Shown one piece after another: positions 40,510 through 49,041 of a stretch of DNA of 64,000 bases (position 1 is the first letter of the stretch; the number at the start of each line of letters is the position of its first letter). The notes beneath the pieces are model-generated. The model searched no databases, was not told the origin of the DNA, and saw only the letters and a list, made by a program, of their open reading frames with translations. A program made the position numbers and the translations under genes. The stretch comes from Chelatococcus reniformis (GTDB taxonomy: Bacteria > Pseudomonadota > Alphaproteobacteria > Rhizobiales > Beijerinckiaceae): assembly GCF_014640075.1 (NCBI RefSeq), contig NZ_BMGG01000008.1:389851-453850 (forward strand), read 5' to 3'.

Positions 40510-41566
40510 GGCCCTCGGCCGGCGACAGGCGGCCCTCGACCGCGCTCAGCCAGTAGCGGCCCACCGCCTCGGGCCCGCTCGCCCGCACGATGGTGAGCCA
40601 GCGGCGGGCGTCCACTTCAAAGGCGGTGAAGTCGGCATCGAGGCGGGCGGCGTAATTGTCGTGGCCCCATTCGGCCGCACGCCGCGCCATATGCTTGGGC
40701 GCAAAGAAGTAGTGCGGCGCTGCCCCCGGCAGATCCGGCTCCCAAGGGCCGATTGCCGACCAATCGGTGGCCCCGACGGCGCAGTCGTAGACGAGGCTCC
40801 GGCGAAAATGCGCGTGCACGGCGCGGCGCAGCGGAGCCGACCCGGCGAAATCGGCATAGACGATCTCCCCATCCGCGGACAGGGCGTCGATGCGATCGTA
40901 GGGTATGACGCGGTCGTAGCAGCCGAGGCCCTCGACGAAGGCGGCGTTGCCGGACGATGTCAGTCCGATCGTCTCCACTCGGCCGCGCCGCTTCAGGCAC
41001 CAGGCAAGCCCCATGGCCGTCTTGCTTGAGGCGCTCGATAATGCGATCCGCCGGGCGCCGAAGCACTCGGCGTCCGCCAGAAACGCGTCGATGACCCACG
41101 CCGTGGAGAACAGCAGCCGCAACAGCATGTTCATCGCCTCGGCGTCGGCGTCCCCCCGAGCCCTTCGATAGGAATTGTAGAAGGACGGCAGCGCCCGGCG
41201 ATGCACCGCGTGGTCGATGAAGGCGCCGGCGCGCACGGCCCCCGGCACGACGACGAGATGGGTGCCGATGGGGAAGTAGCCGAAGACGCGCGTCCCGGGC
41301 TCCAGTTCCGCCGCCCGCGAGGCCACCACCTCGCCATGGCCCCAGCATGGCACGCGCCCCCAGCCCGGTTCGGAGCAGGGGAAGAAATCCCAGTAACGCA
41401 TGTCGTCGCCGACCGCGGCATAGGTCACGGTGGTCGCCGTCAGCGCGAAGCTGTCGACCCGGAGCAGGGCCTCGCCTTCGGCAAGCTCAGGTAGCGGCGT
41501 CGCGACGAAATGGCTGCTCCGCAGGTCGTCGCGCCGCACCAGGAGATCGGTCGCCACTTCGCCCAT
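40493..41566 (-). CDS. DUF2855 family protein
   Basis: This 357-residue protein looks like a divergent medium-chain dehydrogenase/reductase. The N-terminal lobe reads LLRVDSFALTATTVTYAAVG, DDMRYWDFFPCSEPGWGRVP and WGHGEVVASRAAELEPGTRV. A Rossmann-like middle contains ARRIALSSASSKTAMGLAWC. This matches DUF2855, whose members lack zinc ligands and have no proven substrate. The C-terminal part VEGRLSPAEGLILRV overlaps the thioesterase gene in convergent orientation. A LysR gene lies 86 bp downstream on the same strand. Confidence 0.82.
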   Translation of the reverse strand: MGEVATDLLVRRDDLRSSHFVATPLPELAEGEALLRVDSFALTATTVTYAAVGDDMRYWDFFPCSEPGWGRVPCWGHGEVVASRAAELEPGTRVFGYFPIGTHLVVVPGAVRAGAFIDHAVHRRALPSFYNSYRRARGDADAEAMNMLLRLLFSTAWVIDAFLADAECFGARRIALSSASSKTAMGLAWCLKRRGRVETIGLTSSGNAAFVEGLGCYDRVIPYDRIDALSADGEIVYADFAGSAPLRRAVHAHFRRSLVYDCAVGATDWSAIGPWEPDLPGAAPHYFFAPKHMARRAAEWGHDNYAARLDADFTAFEVDARRWLTIVRASGPEAVGRYWLSAVEGRLSPAEGLILRV

Positions 41567-41652
41567 CGCACCCTCGCAAGCGCCCTCTGACGGAAGGTGC
41601 TAGCACGCCGTGCCATGCCCCGTGACGCAAAGGTCGCGCGGCCCGTTGCGGG

Positions 41653-42576
41653 TCATGCAACGGCCACACGCGCGGTGGCGAAGGCGTCCGGCGTGGCGCG
41701 GGCGGCGCTGACGAGCCAGTCGCGGACGCGCTTCACCTCGCGCCGGGGCCGGCCGTGCGGCGCGACCAGGCGATAGGCGCCGTCCAGCGGCGCGGGAGCG
41801 GCCGGCAAGCCGAGGGGGACCAGCCGCCCGGCGTCCAGGTAGGGCCCGACGGACGGGCTGGCGGCCAGCGCCACGCCGAACCCCCGGGCGGCCATCTCGT
41901 AGGCGGCGTGCTGCACGTCGAAGGTCGCCGCCGCGGGCAATCCGTTCGGCCAGCCGGTTGCGGCCGCCCATTGGCCCCAGACGTCAGGCGGCTGCGCCAC
42001 CGCAAGCAGCCGCTGGCGCGACAGATCGCGGCCGTCGGCCGCGAAGGCGGCAGCGACCGCGGGGGCGGCGACCGGCGCGACGGTGACCACGAACAGCGGC
42101 TGGGCAATGAGGCCGTCCACGGCGATATCCGCATAGCAAATGGCGAGGTCCACCTCGCCGCGGCGTAGCGCGGCCGTGTCGCGGGCGGTGGTCAGGGCGA
42201 GGTGCACGTCCGGATGCGCGGCGCGCAACGCTTCCAGCCGCGGGATGAGCCAGCCGACCGCCAGCGAATGCGACAGCGACAGGCGGACCGTCCGGTCCGC
42301 CGCCGTCTCGCGTGCCACCGCGGCGGCCGCACGGCGCAGCTCCAGATAGGCGGGCTCCAGCTCACGAGCGCAGCGGGCGCCCGCCTCGGTCAGGCGAAGG
42401 GCGCCGCCGCGCCGCTCGAACAGCGCCAGCCCCATATGGGCCGAGAACGCCTGGATGCGACGCGAGAACGCAGCGGGGCTCAAGGCGCAGCGCTCCGCCG
42501 CCTCGCGAAAGGTTGGCGCGCGGGTTGCTTCGATGAAGGCCTCGATCTGCTCGAGCGGAGGCAGGCGCTTGCGCAT
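41653..42576 (-). CDS. LysR family transcriptional regulator
   Basis: This 307-residue protein has an N-terminal HTH (LEQIEAFIEATRAPTFREAA, CALSPAAFSRRIQAFSAHMG) and an effector domain with RLSLSHSLAVGWLIPRLEAL and HPDVHLALTTARDTAALRRG. The GcvA-like C-terminal pattern is PHGRPRREVKRVRDWL. ATG 42576 (MRKRLPPLEQIEAFIE) is the natural start; the in-frame extension to 42711 has no homology. It lies downstream of the DUF2855 gene on the same strand and may regulate it or another target. Confidence 0.85.
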   Translation of the reverse strand: MRKRLPPLEQIEAFIEATRAPTFREAAERCALSPAAFSRRIQAFSAHMGLALFERRGGALRLTEAGARCARELEPAYLELRRAAAAVARETAADRTVRLSLSHSLAVGWLIPRLEALRAAHPDVHLALTTARDTAALRRGEVDLAICYADIAVDGLIAQPLFVVTVAPVAAPAVAAAFAADGRDLSRQRLLAVAQPPDVWGQWAAATGWPNGLPAAATFDVQHAAYEMAARGFGVALAASPSVGPYLDAGRLVPLGLPAAPAPLDGAYRLVAPHGRPRREVKRVRDWLVSAARATPDAFATARVAVA

Positions 42577-43017
42577 GGAGGCGAGCTTACCATGGTGTGC
42601 ACGGCGCCGACATCGGCTCTGGAGCGGCGGCCGGCCCCGTGTCGGCGGGGGCTCCTCCGGAACGTCCTTGGTCTTGACACCGCCAGGGGCCGCCCCAACA
42701 AGGAGCTGCACACGTCATGGTCGATCGCGCCCACTCCGTCCTTCGTTCCGCTTCCGAAGCGAGCGCCGCCCGTCCAGACGCCGGCTCCGGAAGTGTTGCT
42801 CTCCTGCCGCGCCGGCAAACGAACGCAACGGTGCGCGGTTGTTCACCCTGGCGGAGTCGAAGCCTGACACATAGATCGTGCCCGGTTGCCGCGCGGATGT
42901 GATCACCCGGGCGGACACAGTGCTTCAAGTCTTTGAATTTTTGAATCTGGGGCGCTTCCGGGCTTGGGCGCGCCCCGCCTGGACGTGCTCCAGGCTCCGA
43001 TGCAGCGGACGGCTTTG
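42577..43017. other. lysR / RND pump intergenic region
   Basis: 441 bp between divergent starts. TTGACA occurs at 42674-42679 but no matching -10 follows. A 61-codon plus-strand frame from 42717 has no family resemblance and is not called. Confidence 0.45.
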
Positions 43018-46000
43018 ATGGTCAATTTCTTTATTCAGCGCCCGATCTTTGCCTCCGCCGTCGCCATCATCATGGTGCTCGCCGGCGCCATCTCCTACTT
43101 CCTGCTGCCGGTGTCGCAGTTCCCCGACATCACGCCGCCGCAGGTGGTGGTGGCCGCGGTCTACCCGGGCGCCAGCGCCCAGGTGGTCGCCGACACGGTC
43201 ACGACACCGCTGGAGCAGCAGATCAACGGCGTCGAGGGCATGACCTACATGTCCTCCACGAGCTCCAACGATGGCTCGTCGACCATCACCATCACCTTCG
43301 ACGTGGGCTATCCGCTCAATATCGCGGCCGTCGACGTGCAGAACCGCGTCTCGCAGGCCTCGTCGGTGCTTCCGGCGATCGTCAACCAGGCGGGCGTCAT
43401 CATCAAGAAGCAGAACCCGAGCTTCGTGCTGATCGTCAACCTGACCTCGCCGGACGGCTCGGTCGATCCGGTGGCGCTCAGCAACTATGCTTATTTGCAG
43501 ATCGCCGATCCGCTCAAGCGCGTCCCTGGGGTCGGCGATGTCCAGATCTTCGGCGAGCGGCGCTATTCCATGCGCATCTGGCTCGACCCGGACAAGCTCG
43601 CCAACCTCGGCATTACGGCCGTCGACGTGCAGAACGCGGTGGCCGAGCAGAACGTCCAGGTGGCCGCGGGCAAGATCGGCCAGTCGCCGGCGCCGGCGGG
43701 CACGGCGTTCGAGATGCAGGTCAATGCCGTCGGCCGCCTGAGCGACCCCAAGGAGTTCGAGAACATCATCGTCCGCGCCGACCCGCAGGCCGGCTCCGTC
43801 GTGCGCCTGCGCGACGTAGCCCGGGTCGAGCTCGGCGCCCTGCAATACGCCTCGTCCGGCTTCTTCGGCGAAGACCCCAGCGTGGTGCTCGGCATCTTCC
43901 AGCTGCCCGGCTCCAACGCGATCGAGCTGCAGGAGAACATCAAGAAGAAGATGGACGAGCTGGCCCAGCGCTTCCCCAAGGGGATCGCCTACGCCATGCA
44001 CTACGACACCACGCGCTTCGTCTCGGCGGCCATGGAAGACGTGGTGAAGACCCTGGTCGAGGCCCTGCTGCTGGTGGTCCTCGTGGTCTATATCTTCCTG
44101 CAGAGCTGGCGCACGACGATCATTCCGATCATCGCGATTCCCGTCTCGCTCATCGCCACCCTGGCGGTAATGCTGGCGCTCGGCTTTTCGCTCAACATGC
44201 TCAGCCTGCTCGGCATGGTGCTGGCCATCGGCCTCGTCGTCGACGACGCCATCGTCGTCGTCGAGAACGTGGAGCGCCAGCTCGAGGCGGGGCTGCCGCC
44301 GCTCGCCGCCGCGCGCAAGGCCATGTCCGAGGTCACCGGACCGATCATCGCGACGACGGCCGTGCTGATGGCGGTGTTCATTCCCGTCGCCTTTATCCCC
44401 GGCGTCGCCGGCCGGCTCTACAACCAGTTCGCCCTGACCGTGGCCATCTCGGTCGGCATCTCGGCGTTCAATTCGCTGACCCTGAGCCCGGCCCTCGCCG
44501 CCGCCTTCCTGCGCCACCGCGGCGAGGTCAAGTTCCCGCCATTCCGCTGGTTCAACGCCGGCTTCGACCGGATGTCGCACGCCTACGCGCGCAGCATCCG
44601 CACCCTGATCCGCTTCCGCTGGCTGATGATCGCCCTGTTCATTGCCGGCGGCGCCGGCACCTACTGGGTGTCGCTGCGCATCCCGTCGACCTTCCTTCCC
44701 GTCGAGGACCAGGGCTACTTCTTCGTCGTCATCCAGCTGCCGGAGGGCGCCTCGCTCGAACGGACGGATGCCGTTGCCAAGAAGGCGCGGGAGATCCTGC
44801 AGGCGACCCCCGGCGTCGAGATCGTCGGCTCGATCAGCGGTCTCAACTTCCTCACCAACGCCGCCCAGTCCAATTCGGCGGTGGAGTTCGCCATCCTGAA
44901 GCCATGGGCCGAACGTCCGCCCGAGCTCAGCGCCTCCAACATCGTCGCCGCGGTGCGGCCCAAGCTGCTGCAGATCCCCGAAGCGATCGCGCTGAGCTTC
45001 GACCCGCCGTCGATTCCCGGCCTCGGCGCCACCGGCGGCTTCGAGTTCCAGATCGAGGACCTCAACGGCCGCGGCAGCGCTGCGTTGAACGAGGCGGTAC
45101 AGGCGGTCATTGCCGAGGCGCGTAAGCAACCGGAGATCGACGGGCATCAGCTGTTCAGCACTTTCAGCACGTCGACGCCGCAGTTCCAGTACGACCTCGA
45201 CCGCAACAAGGCAAAGCTCCTCGGCCTCAGCCTGCCTGACGTGTTCAACACGCTGCAGATCTATCTCGGCTCGCTCTATGTGAACGATTTCAACCTGTTC
45301 GGCCGCAACTTCCGCGTCACCATCCAGGCCGACAAGGACGCGCGCGCCAACGCGGACGACATCTCGCGGCTCTATGTGCGCAACGCCAGCGGCGGCATGG
45401 TGCCACTCAGCACGCTCGGGACGCTGAAGCCGATCGTCGGACCGGAAACGGTGCCGCACTACAACAATTACGCCTCCGCCCTCATCAACGGCGGGGCCGC
45501 ACCGGGCTATAGCTCGGGCCAGGCGGTCGCGGCCATGGAGCGGGCCGCGGCGGCGGCGCTGCCGCGTGACTTCACCTATGAGTGGACCGGCATCACCTTC
45601 CAGGAGCTGAAGGCCGGCTCGCTCGCCGCCGTCATCTTCGCCCTGGCCATCGTCTTCGTGTTTCTCATCCTGGCGGCGCAGTACGAGAGCTGGTCGATGC
45701 CGTTCATGGTGTTGCTGGCGGTGCCCCTGGCGCTCTTCGGGGCGCTCGCCGGGTTGTGGATACGGGGCCTGCAGATCGACGTCTATTCGCAGATCGGCTT
45801 CGTCATGCTCATCGGCCTCGCCGCCAAGAACGCCATCCTGATCGTCGAGTTCGCCAAGCACCTGCGCGAGGGCGGCATGAGCATCGTCGAGGCGGCCATG
45901 GAGGCGGGCCGGCTACGCCTGCGGCCCATCCTGATGACGGCTTTCGCCTTCATTCTGGGCGTGGTGCCGCTGATGATCGCCACGGGCGCCGGCGCCGCGA

Positions 46001-46185
46001 GCCGGCAGTCGATCGGCACCACGGTGTTCTTCGGCATGCTCGCCGCCACCATCCTCACCCTGCTGTTCGTGCCTGTCTTCTACGCCATGATCGAAGAGCT
46101 GCGCGAACGTCGTTCAAACGAGAAGGCCCCTCACGGCGCCGAGCCGCCCGTCGCGCTCGGTCCCAAGACGAGCGCGGCCGAATAG
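43018..46185 (+). CDS. Efflux RND transporter permease (HAE1, AcrB-like)
   Basis: This 1055-residue inner-membrane drug/proton antiporter subunit begins MVNFFIQRPIFASAVAIIMV, the typical AcrB/MexB N-terminus. The proton-relay aspartate pair is in TM4, GLVVDDAIVVVENVER. Other hallmarks are QFPDITPPQVVVAAVYPGAS, GVAGRLYNQFALTVAISVGI, RIPSTFLPVEDQGYFFVVIQ and SQIGFVMLIGLAAKNAILIV. ATG 43018 is preferred; one at 43000 is also possible. Unlike acrAB or mexAB, the permease gene comes before the adaptor gene (13 bp gap). No outer-membrane channel gene is nearby. Confidence 0.95.
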   Translation: MVNFFIQRPIFASAVAIIMVLAGAISYFLLPVSQFPDITPPQVVVAAVYPGASAQVVADTVTTPLEQQINGVEGMTYMSSTSSNDGSSTITITFDVGYPLNIAAVDVQNRVSQASSVLPAIVNQAGVIIKKQNPSFVLIVNLTSPDGSVDPVALSNYAYLQIADPLKRVPGVGDVQIFGERRYSMRIWLDPDKLANLGITAVDVQNAVAEQNVQVAAGKIGQSPAPAGTAFEMQVNAVGRLSDPKEFENIIVRADPQAGSVVRLRDVARVELGALQYASSGFFGEDPSVVLGIFQLPGSNAIELQENIKKKMDELAQRFPKGIAYAMHYDTTRFVSAAMEDVVKTLVEALLLVVLVVYIFLQSWRTTIIPIIAIPVSLIATLAVMLALGFSLNMLSLLGMVLAIGLVVDDAIVVVENVERQLEAGLPPLAAARKAMSEVTGPIIATTAVLMAVFIPVAFIPGVAGRLYNQFALTVAISVGISAFNSLTLSPALAAAFLRHRGEVKFPPFRWFNAGFDRMSHAYARSIRTLIRFRWLMIALFIAGGAGTYWVSLRIPSTFLPVEDQGYFFVVIQLPEGASLERTDAVAKKAREILQATPGVEIVGSISGLNFLTNAAQSNSAVEFAILKPWAERPPELSASNIVAAVRPKLLQIPEAIALSFDPPSIPGLGATGGFEFQIEDLNGRGSAALNEAVQAVIAEARKQPEIDGHQLFSTFSTSTPQFQYDLDRNKAKLLGLSLPDVFNTLQIYLGSLYVNDFNLFGRNFRVTIQADKDARANADDISRLYVRNASGGMVPLSTLGTLKPIVGPETVPHYNNYASALINGGAAPGYSSGQAVAAMERAAAAALPRDFTYEWTGITFQELKAGSLAAVIFALAIVFVFLILAAQYESWSMPFMVLLAVPLALFGALAGLWIRGLQIDVYSQIGFVMLIGLAAKNAILIVEFAKHLREGGMSIVEAAMEAGRLRLRPILMTAFAFILGVVPLMIATGAGAASRQSIGTTVFFGMLAATILTLLFVPVFYAMIEELRERRSNEKAPHGAEPPVALGPKTSAAE

Positions 46186-46198
46186 GACTGGAAGCCCG

Positions 46199-47374
46199 AT
46201 GCGCATGTGGAAACTCGGTCTCGGCATCGTCGCGGTCGCTGCGGTCGCGGGGGGGGCCTATTTCGGCCTGAAGGACCGGCTGACGCCCGGCGGCACCGCG
46301 CCGGCCGCAGCGGCAGCGCCCGGCGGCTTCGCCATGCCGGTCCCCGTCGCCTCCGTCGTCAAGCGGACGCTGCCGATCTACCTGGAGTATTCGGCACGGA
46401 CGGAATCGATCCGCAACATCACGTTGCAGGCGCGTGTCGCCGGTTACGTGCAGGAGCAGCCGGCGCCGGACGGGGCGAATGTCAAGAAGGGCGATCTGCT
46501 CTACAAGATCGACCCGCGCGACTACCAGGCGGCGCTGGACCAAGCCAAGGCCCAGGTACAGCGCGACGAGGCGGCGCTCGAATACGCGCGCTCCAACCTC
46601 AGCCGCGGCACCGAGCTTGCCAAGAGCGGCTACCTCGCGCGCGATACCTTCGACCAGCGCACCAGTACCCAGCGCCAGGCGGAGGCGGCGCTCGCCATGG
46701 ACCGGGCGGCCGTGCGCACGGCCGAGCTCAACCTGAGCTACACGGAAATCCGCGCGCCGTTCGCCGGCCGCATCGGCCGCAACCAGGCGCCGATCGGCAC
46801 CCTGATCAGCGTCGCCGGCGCGCCGCTGAATACGCTGGTGCAGCTCGATCCGATCTATGTGACCTTCAATCCGAGCGAGTCGGATCTGGCCGAGATCCAG
46901 AAGGCCAAGGCCGTCGGCAAGGTGGAGGCCGACGTCTTGCTGCCCGGCGAGACCGAACCGCGCTACAAGGGCGAGCTCACCTTCATCGACAACGTCATCG
47001 ACCGCGCCACCGGTACGCTGACGGCGCGGGCCACCATCGCCAACAGCGACATGTCCCTGCTGCCCGGCCAGTACGTGCGCGTGCGCCTGCTGATCAAGCA
47101 GCAGCCGAACGCGCTCATGGTGCCGCAGGCGGCGCTCGGCTCCAGCCAGTTCGGCAAGTACGTCTACGTGGTCGGGCCCGACCACAAGGCCGAGCAGCGG
47201 ATCGTCACCCTCGGCCCCGTCAGCGGCGAGCTCGTCGCGCTGCTCAAGGGCGTCTCCGAGAGCGACCAGATCATCACCGGCAACCTCCAAAAGATCGGCC
47301 CGGGCGTGCCGGTGCAGCCGCTGCCGCCGCAGCCCGCCCAGGGACAGCAGCAGCCGGCGCAGGGGAAGGGCTAG
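46199..47374 (+). CDS. Efflux RND periplasmic adaptor subunit (membrane fusion protein)
   Basis: This 391-residue periplasmic adaptor is anchored by an N-terminal helix (KLGLGIVAVAAVAGGAYFGL). It has the lipoyl half-motifs ITLQARVAGYVQEQPAPDGA and LSYTEIRAPFAGRIGRNQAP, a helical hairpin between them (residues about 100-170), and the beta-barrel segment LPGQYVRVRLLIKQQPNALM. The C-terminus is Pro/Gln-rich (PPQPAQGQQQPAQGKG). No lipobox cysteine is seen. It bridges the permease to an outer-membrane factor encoded elsewhere. Confidence 0.94.
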   Translation: MRMWKLGLGIVAVAAVAGGAYFGLKDRLTPGGTAPAAAAAPGGFAMPVPVASVVKRTLPIYLEYSARTESIRNITLQARVAGYVQEQPAPDGANVKKGDLLYKIDPRDYQAALDQAKAQVQRDEAALEYARSNLSRGTELAKSGYLARDTFDQRTSTQRQAEAALAMDRAAVRTAELNLSYTEIRAPFAGRIGRNQAPIGTLISVAGAPLNTLVQLDPIYVTFNPSESDLAEIQKAKAVGKVEADVLLPGETEPRYKGELTFIDNVIDRATGTLTARATIANSDMSLLPGQYVRVRLLIKQQPNALMVPQAALGSSQFGKYVYVVGPDHKAEQRIVTLGPVSGELVALLKGVSESDQIITGNLQKIGPGVPVQPLPPQPAQGQQQPAQGKG

Positions 47375-47379
47375 CTCGA

Positions 47380-47415
47380 AGCGCTCGGCGATGAGGCGCC
47401 CCGTCGCCGAGCGCT
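47380..47415 (+). terminator. 12-bp hairpin after the RND operon
   Basis: AGCGCTCGGCGA and TCGCCGAGCGCT pair perfectly around a 12-nt loop, starting 6 bp after the adaptor stop. The stem is very stable but lacks a T-run. It probably marks the operon's 3' end. Confidence 0.55.
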
Positions 47416-47715
47416 CGGGATTCAGTCTATCCGATCAGATGAACACATCCGATCGGGAAACAGGCGAGAGCTTCGGCTCCCAAGGCGGCCCGCCGGCTTT
47501 GGACAGGCAGATGCGGCAGCAAAGGCTTGGCGTGGGATGACGATGAGGATCGCCCCGCTCTGAGATTTGGGCGAGCAGATCCGGCTGCCCCCTCACGATC
47601 ATTGGCAACGACAGCCGCATACCCCGCCAACGCGCCAGCGCTCGGCGGAGCGCCCGCGCGGACCGCGGCGGCCTCTGCATGCAACTGAAGCTGCGCAGCG
47701 GCCCAGACGGCCACC

Positions 47716-47745
47716 TTGACAAATTCTAGAGTGCACTCTCAAAAT
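47716..47745 (+). promoter_or_regulatory. Sigma-70 promoter with an embedded palindromic operator
   Basis: TTGACA (47716-47721) is a perfect -35. CAAAAT (47740-47745) lies 18 bp later as a -10 with four matches. Between them GAGTGCACTC (47729-47738) is a perfect 10-bp palindrome, where a repressor would block polymerase. It points toward the dioxygenase/solute-binding-protein genes. Confidence 0.55.
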
Positions 47746-47797
47746 GTTTCCAAAGGGACACCGCGCGACAAAGTCGCGGTGCTCGAGGAAACGTCTC

Positions 47798-48064
47798 ATG
47801 AATGACAAGAGGGATCAGGCGTCCCCGATCAATGCTGGGATTGTTCTGGCCAAGAGCATGGGGGCTCCACGTCTCCGCGCGCTCTTTGACGTCCATCGTG
47901 GACACCTGGATGCCCGTTCGCGGTCGAGCCCCGACGAAGGCTTCCGCCTGACCGACGCGCGGCACGCGGCGCCAGACCGCCGTGCGGGGCCGGCGCTGCG
48001 CGCAGCCGCCGCGAGGCCGGCGTGTTCGCCATCCCCGCCGATCCAGGGTGCTGCAGCCGCTTGA
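47798..48064 (+). CDS. Doubtful small ORF behind the operator promoter
   Basis: An 88-codon frame begins MNDKRDQASPINAGIVLAKS with GAGGAA 7 bp before the ATG, then becomes Arg/Ala-rich without recognisable structure. It may be a leader ORF, a decayed gene or chance. It is included because the ribosome site and upstream promoter are good. Confidence 0.25.
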   Translation: MNDKRDQASPINAGIVLAKSMGAPRLRALFDVHRGHLDARSRSSPDEGFRLTDARHAAPDRRAGPALRAAAARPACSPSPPIQGAAAA

Positions 48065-48187
48065 CCGCGAGGTCGCGCAGCGCACCGTCATCTCGATGAG
48101 GCTCGGCCGCGCCGATGCGGAGGGCGAGCTCTCCGTCCACCCCCGGTGCCGGCACACGATTGCAACGGGCAACTGCAGGACGCCGTC

Positions 48188-49009
48188 ATGGAACCGACGA
48201 CTCAATTGCACCGCACCGGCGAGAGGCTGCAGGCCGCCACAGCACAGTTGCACGAAGAGGGTTGGTGCGTGGTGCCCGACGTGCTGAGCCGGGAGGAAGC
48301 AGCCGGCGTGCTGGAACGCCTCTGGGCAGCCGCCGAGGCGTTTCGCCGGCGCGGGCGCGAGACGCACCTGGCGCAACTGGATCCGAATGCCGCGAATGTG
48401 CGTGTGTTCGATCTGCTCGACCTCGATCCGGTCTTTCGAGGCTTGATCCGAAAGCCGCTTGCGCTCGATCTCGTGCGTGAGCTGCTGGGCGCTGAGTTCA
48501 TCGTCTCGAACTTCACAGCCAACATCGCCCGGCCGGGCTCGGGCTCGATGAACCTGCACTCCGACCAGGCCCTGGTGGTGCCGGAGCCATGGCTCGAGGC
48601 ATGGTCGATCAATGTGATCTGGTGCCTGACGGACGCCACCTTCGAGAATGGCGCCACGCTGTTCATTCCGGGCAGCCACAAGGTGGAGCGCCTTGCCGAG
48701 CTCGGCCCCGATGCGGCCGCCCGGCTGCGCCCCTTCGAGGCCAAAGCCGGCTCGATCGTCGCGATGGACGGACGCATCTGGCACACGTCGGGCGCCAACG
48801 TCACCACCGACCAGGATCGCGCGTTGATGTTCGCCTACTACACGCGCAGCTTCCTCCGGCAGCAGGTCAATTGGAACGTCGCGCTCTCGCCCGAGGTCCA
48901 GCAGGAGCTGGATCCGGAGCTCCGCGGCCTGTTGGGGCTGGAGGCCACGGCGAACACCGGGCTGGGGGCAAAGTTGCTCGCGGCAAACGTGGGGCGTCGC
49001 ACGGGGTAG
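48188..49009 (+). CDS. Phytanoyl-CoA dioxygenase (PhyH) family protein 1
   Basis: This 273-residue 2-oxoglutarate/Fe(II) oxygenase has the metal triad His124-x-Asp126 (NLHSDQALVVP) and His199 (GRIWHTSGANVTTD), and the PhyH-type stretches QLHEEGWCVVPDVLSREEAA, WCLTDATFENGATLFIPGSH and GSIVAMDGRIWH. It probably hydroxylates a small organic substrate. ATG 48188 (MEPTTQLHRTGERLQ) follows GGACG; a longer frame to 48146 is possible. A solute-binding protein gene follows 32 bp later and a second PhyH gene after that, suggesting uptake and oxidation of one compound. Confidence 0.87.
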   Translation: MEPTTQLHRTGERLQAATAQLHEEGWCVVPDVLSREEAAGVLERLWAAAEAFRRRGRETHLAQLDPNAANVRVFDLLDLDPVFRGLIRKPLALDLVRELLGAEFIVSNFTANIARPGSGSMNLHSDQALVVPEPWLEAWSINVIWCLTDATFENGATLFIPGSHKVERLAELGPDAAARLRPFEAKAGSIVAMDGRIWHTSGANVTTDQDRALMFAYYTRSFLRQQVNWNVALSPEVQQELDPELRGLLGLEATANTGLGAKLLAANVGRRTG

Positions 49010-49041
49010 GCAGGCAAGACACCAAAAATGGGGAGGCGAGG

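Noticed and set aside
42717..42902. 61-codon frame upstream of the RND pump
   Set aside because: The only ribosome-like site is 11 bp away, there is no family resemblance, and composition is Ser/Arg-rich noise.
42925..45861. 978-codon open frame antisense to the RND permease
   Set aside because: Same shadow effect. The permease motifs fix the plus-strand frame.
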